From NCBI RefSeq assembly GCF_030161095.1, contig NZ_BSPP01000004.1, forward strand, positions 620,001-684,000: DNA of 64,000 bases, read 5' to 3'. Positions 63,344 through 64,000 of this stretch are shown in pieces. The notes beneath the pieces were generated by a model. The model had not been told where the DNA came from and did no database searches. It worked only from the letters and a program-made list of their open reading frames with translations. The position numbers were made by a program, and so were the translations under genes. Source of the stretch: Cypionkella aquatica (GTDB lineage: Bacteria; Pseudomonadota; Alphaproteobacteria; Rhodobacterales; Rhodobacteraceae). How positions within the stretch are numbered: position 1 is the stretch's first letter; every line of letters begins with the position of its first letter.

Positions 63344-64000
63344 TTAGAACCACTGGCCCGGTTCCATCAATCCCAGATCCATCAATTGCTGGCTGTGCCA
63401 GTCAAAGGCGGTCGAGTTGTGCCATTTGAAATCAACAATATCAAACCGCGATCCGGCGTTCGACCGCAAAGCTTTTGCGGTGCGAAAGCTTACAATGGCA
63501 GTGGTGATATTGTGATGCCAAGGGCAAGCATAGGTGTTGTACTCTTCATCCGAAAAGGTGAAATCCGGCCGCAGCACCAGCCCCGGCTTGGCACGAAACA
63601 AGGCAATTCGGTCGATCTTACGGCGCGGCACCGGGATATGTTCTTCAAACCGCCAACGCAGGCCGCCAAAGAAATCCAACTGCCGTTCTTTGGGATAGTT
63701 GTGGTTGGCGACATCGGGGCGACCCAAGGCGTAATAACCAGATTTGTCCAGATGGGCGCGATCCAGCGATACTGCGTTGGGAAAGCTGTTCAGATCATCC
63801 GCGTAGAGATCGACGACGTAAGACAACACTGCATCACGACGTTCTTCGGTGTGAAACGCCAACATCTCGCGGATATTGCGGGTCTCGCAAAACGGGTGGA
63901 ACAGATACTCGGCATTGTAGCAGTAATACATCCACAGGCCCGGAGCCGCCGCGATCACCTTGTTCACCGCGTCAACCAGCAGCTCGACCGTGGGGGTTTC
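63344..64000 (-). CDS. GT2-family-like glycosyltransferase (partial, C-terminal part)
   Basis: The frame runs in from beyond 64,000 and ends at 63344; about 218 residues are visible. Conserved-looking pieces are HLDKSGYYALGRPDV, DFFGGLRWRFEEHIPVPRRK, EYNTYACPWHHNITTAIVSF and LMDLGLMEPGQWF, which I associate with Rhodobacteraceae proteins annotated as glycosyltransferase family 2. The catalytic N-terminal part is outside the window. Its stop is directly followed by the GTG of the next gene. Confidence 0.75.
   Translation of the reverse strand, partial: ETPTVELLVDAVNKVIAAAPGLWMYYCYNAEYLFHPFCETRNIREMLAFHTEERRDAVLSYVVDLYADDLNSFPNAVSLDRAHLDKSGYYALGRPDVANHNYPKERQLDFFGGLRWRFEEHIPVPRRKIDRIALFRAKPGLVLRPDFTFSDEEYNTYACPWHHNITTAIVSFRTAKALRSNAGSRFDIVDFKWHNSTAFDWHSQQLMDLGLMEPGQWF

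Noticed and set aside
1-64000. tRNA genes, insertion sequences, CRISPR arrays, prophage
   Set aside because: Reading both strands I found no tRNA-like cloverleaf, transposase, regularly spaced repeat array or phage structural gene.

Overview
The window is 64 kb of high-GC DNA. Gene order, 4-bp stop/start overlaps, GTG/TTG starts and the families present (Hsp33 / CoA pyrophosphatase / CCA-adding enzyme block, PF12692-type methyltransferase, Rhodobacterales-style glycosyltransferases) point to an alphaproteobacterium of the Rhodobacteraceae. I see no tRNA or rRNA gene, no insertion sequence, no CRISPR array and no phage genes. The DNA looks like a chromosome with accessory operons set into housekeeping genes.

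Layout. (1) 1-17,100 is mostly housekeeping: an ABC exporter pair, cca, a CoA pyrophosphatase, hslO with a candidate heat-shock promoter, a NUDIX hydrolase, a response-regulator phosphatase facing an Hpt protein, ilvA, argG, an SCP2 protein, an FeS photolyase, a sulfotransferase/aminotransferase pair, pyrF, and a ROK kinase overlapping cutC. (2) 17,100-24,000 holds a DHA2 exporter, three proteins of unknown function and clpB with a strong terminator. (3) 24,000-33,300 is a catabolic island: a TetR regulator diverges from two Rieske oxygenase subunits, a PotDABC-like importer, a 69-aa protein, an amidohydrolase and a cupin. It looks like uptake and breakdown of a cationic or quaternary-amine compound, with no reductase in the window. 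(4) 33,400-36,570 is a FecBCD-type importer under a cobalamin riboswitch. (5) 36,600-47,760 holds an oxidoreductase, a LysR remnant, three coupled glycosyltransferases and an OppA/B/C/DF-type importer, all on the minus strand. (6) 48,000-58,500 is the most unusual part. (7) 58,500-64,000 is a polysaccharide locus: methyltransferase, nucleotide-sugar dehydrogenase, three glycosyltransferases and a NodB-like deacetylase.

Region 6 reads as a compact cyclic-nucleotide module. It has a DUF3095 protein with two Asp residues spaced as in class III cyclases, a 906-aa ABC-exporter-like protein whose nucleotide-binding domain has lost the Walker A Lys, the Walker B Asp/Glu and the LSGGQ motif and carries a large insert, a single-domain cyclic-nucleotide-binding protein, a metallo-beta-lactamase hydrolase, a membrane adenylate cyclase, and a second cyclase with a His-rich (possibly haem b) membrane anchor and a [2Fe-2S] domain. 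A metallophosphoesterase converges on it with a 62-bp 3' overlap. Synthesis, sensing and possible hydrolysis of a cyclic nucleotide thus sit next to a probably non-catalytic ABC protein. The joint function is inference; the motifs and their losses are read directly from the sequence.
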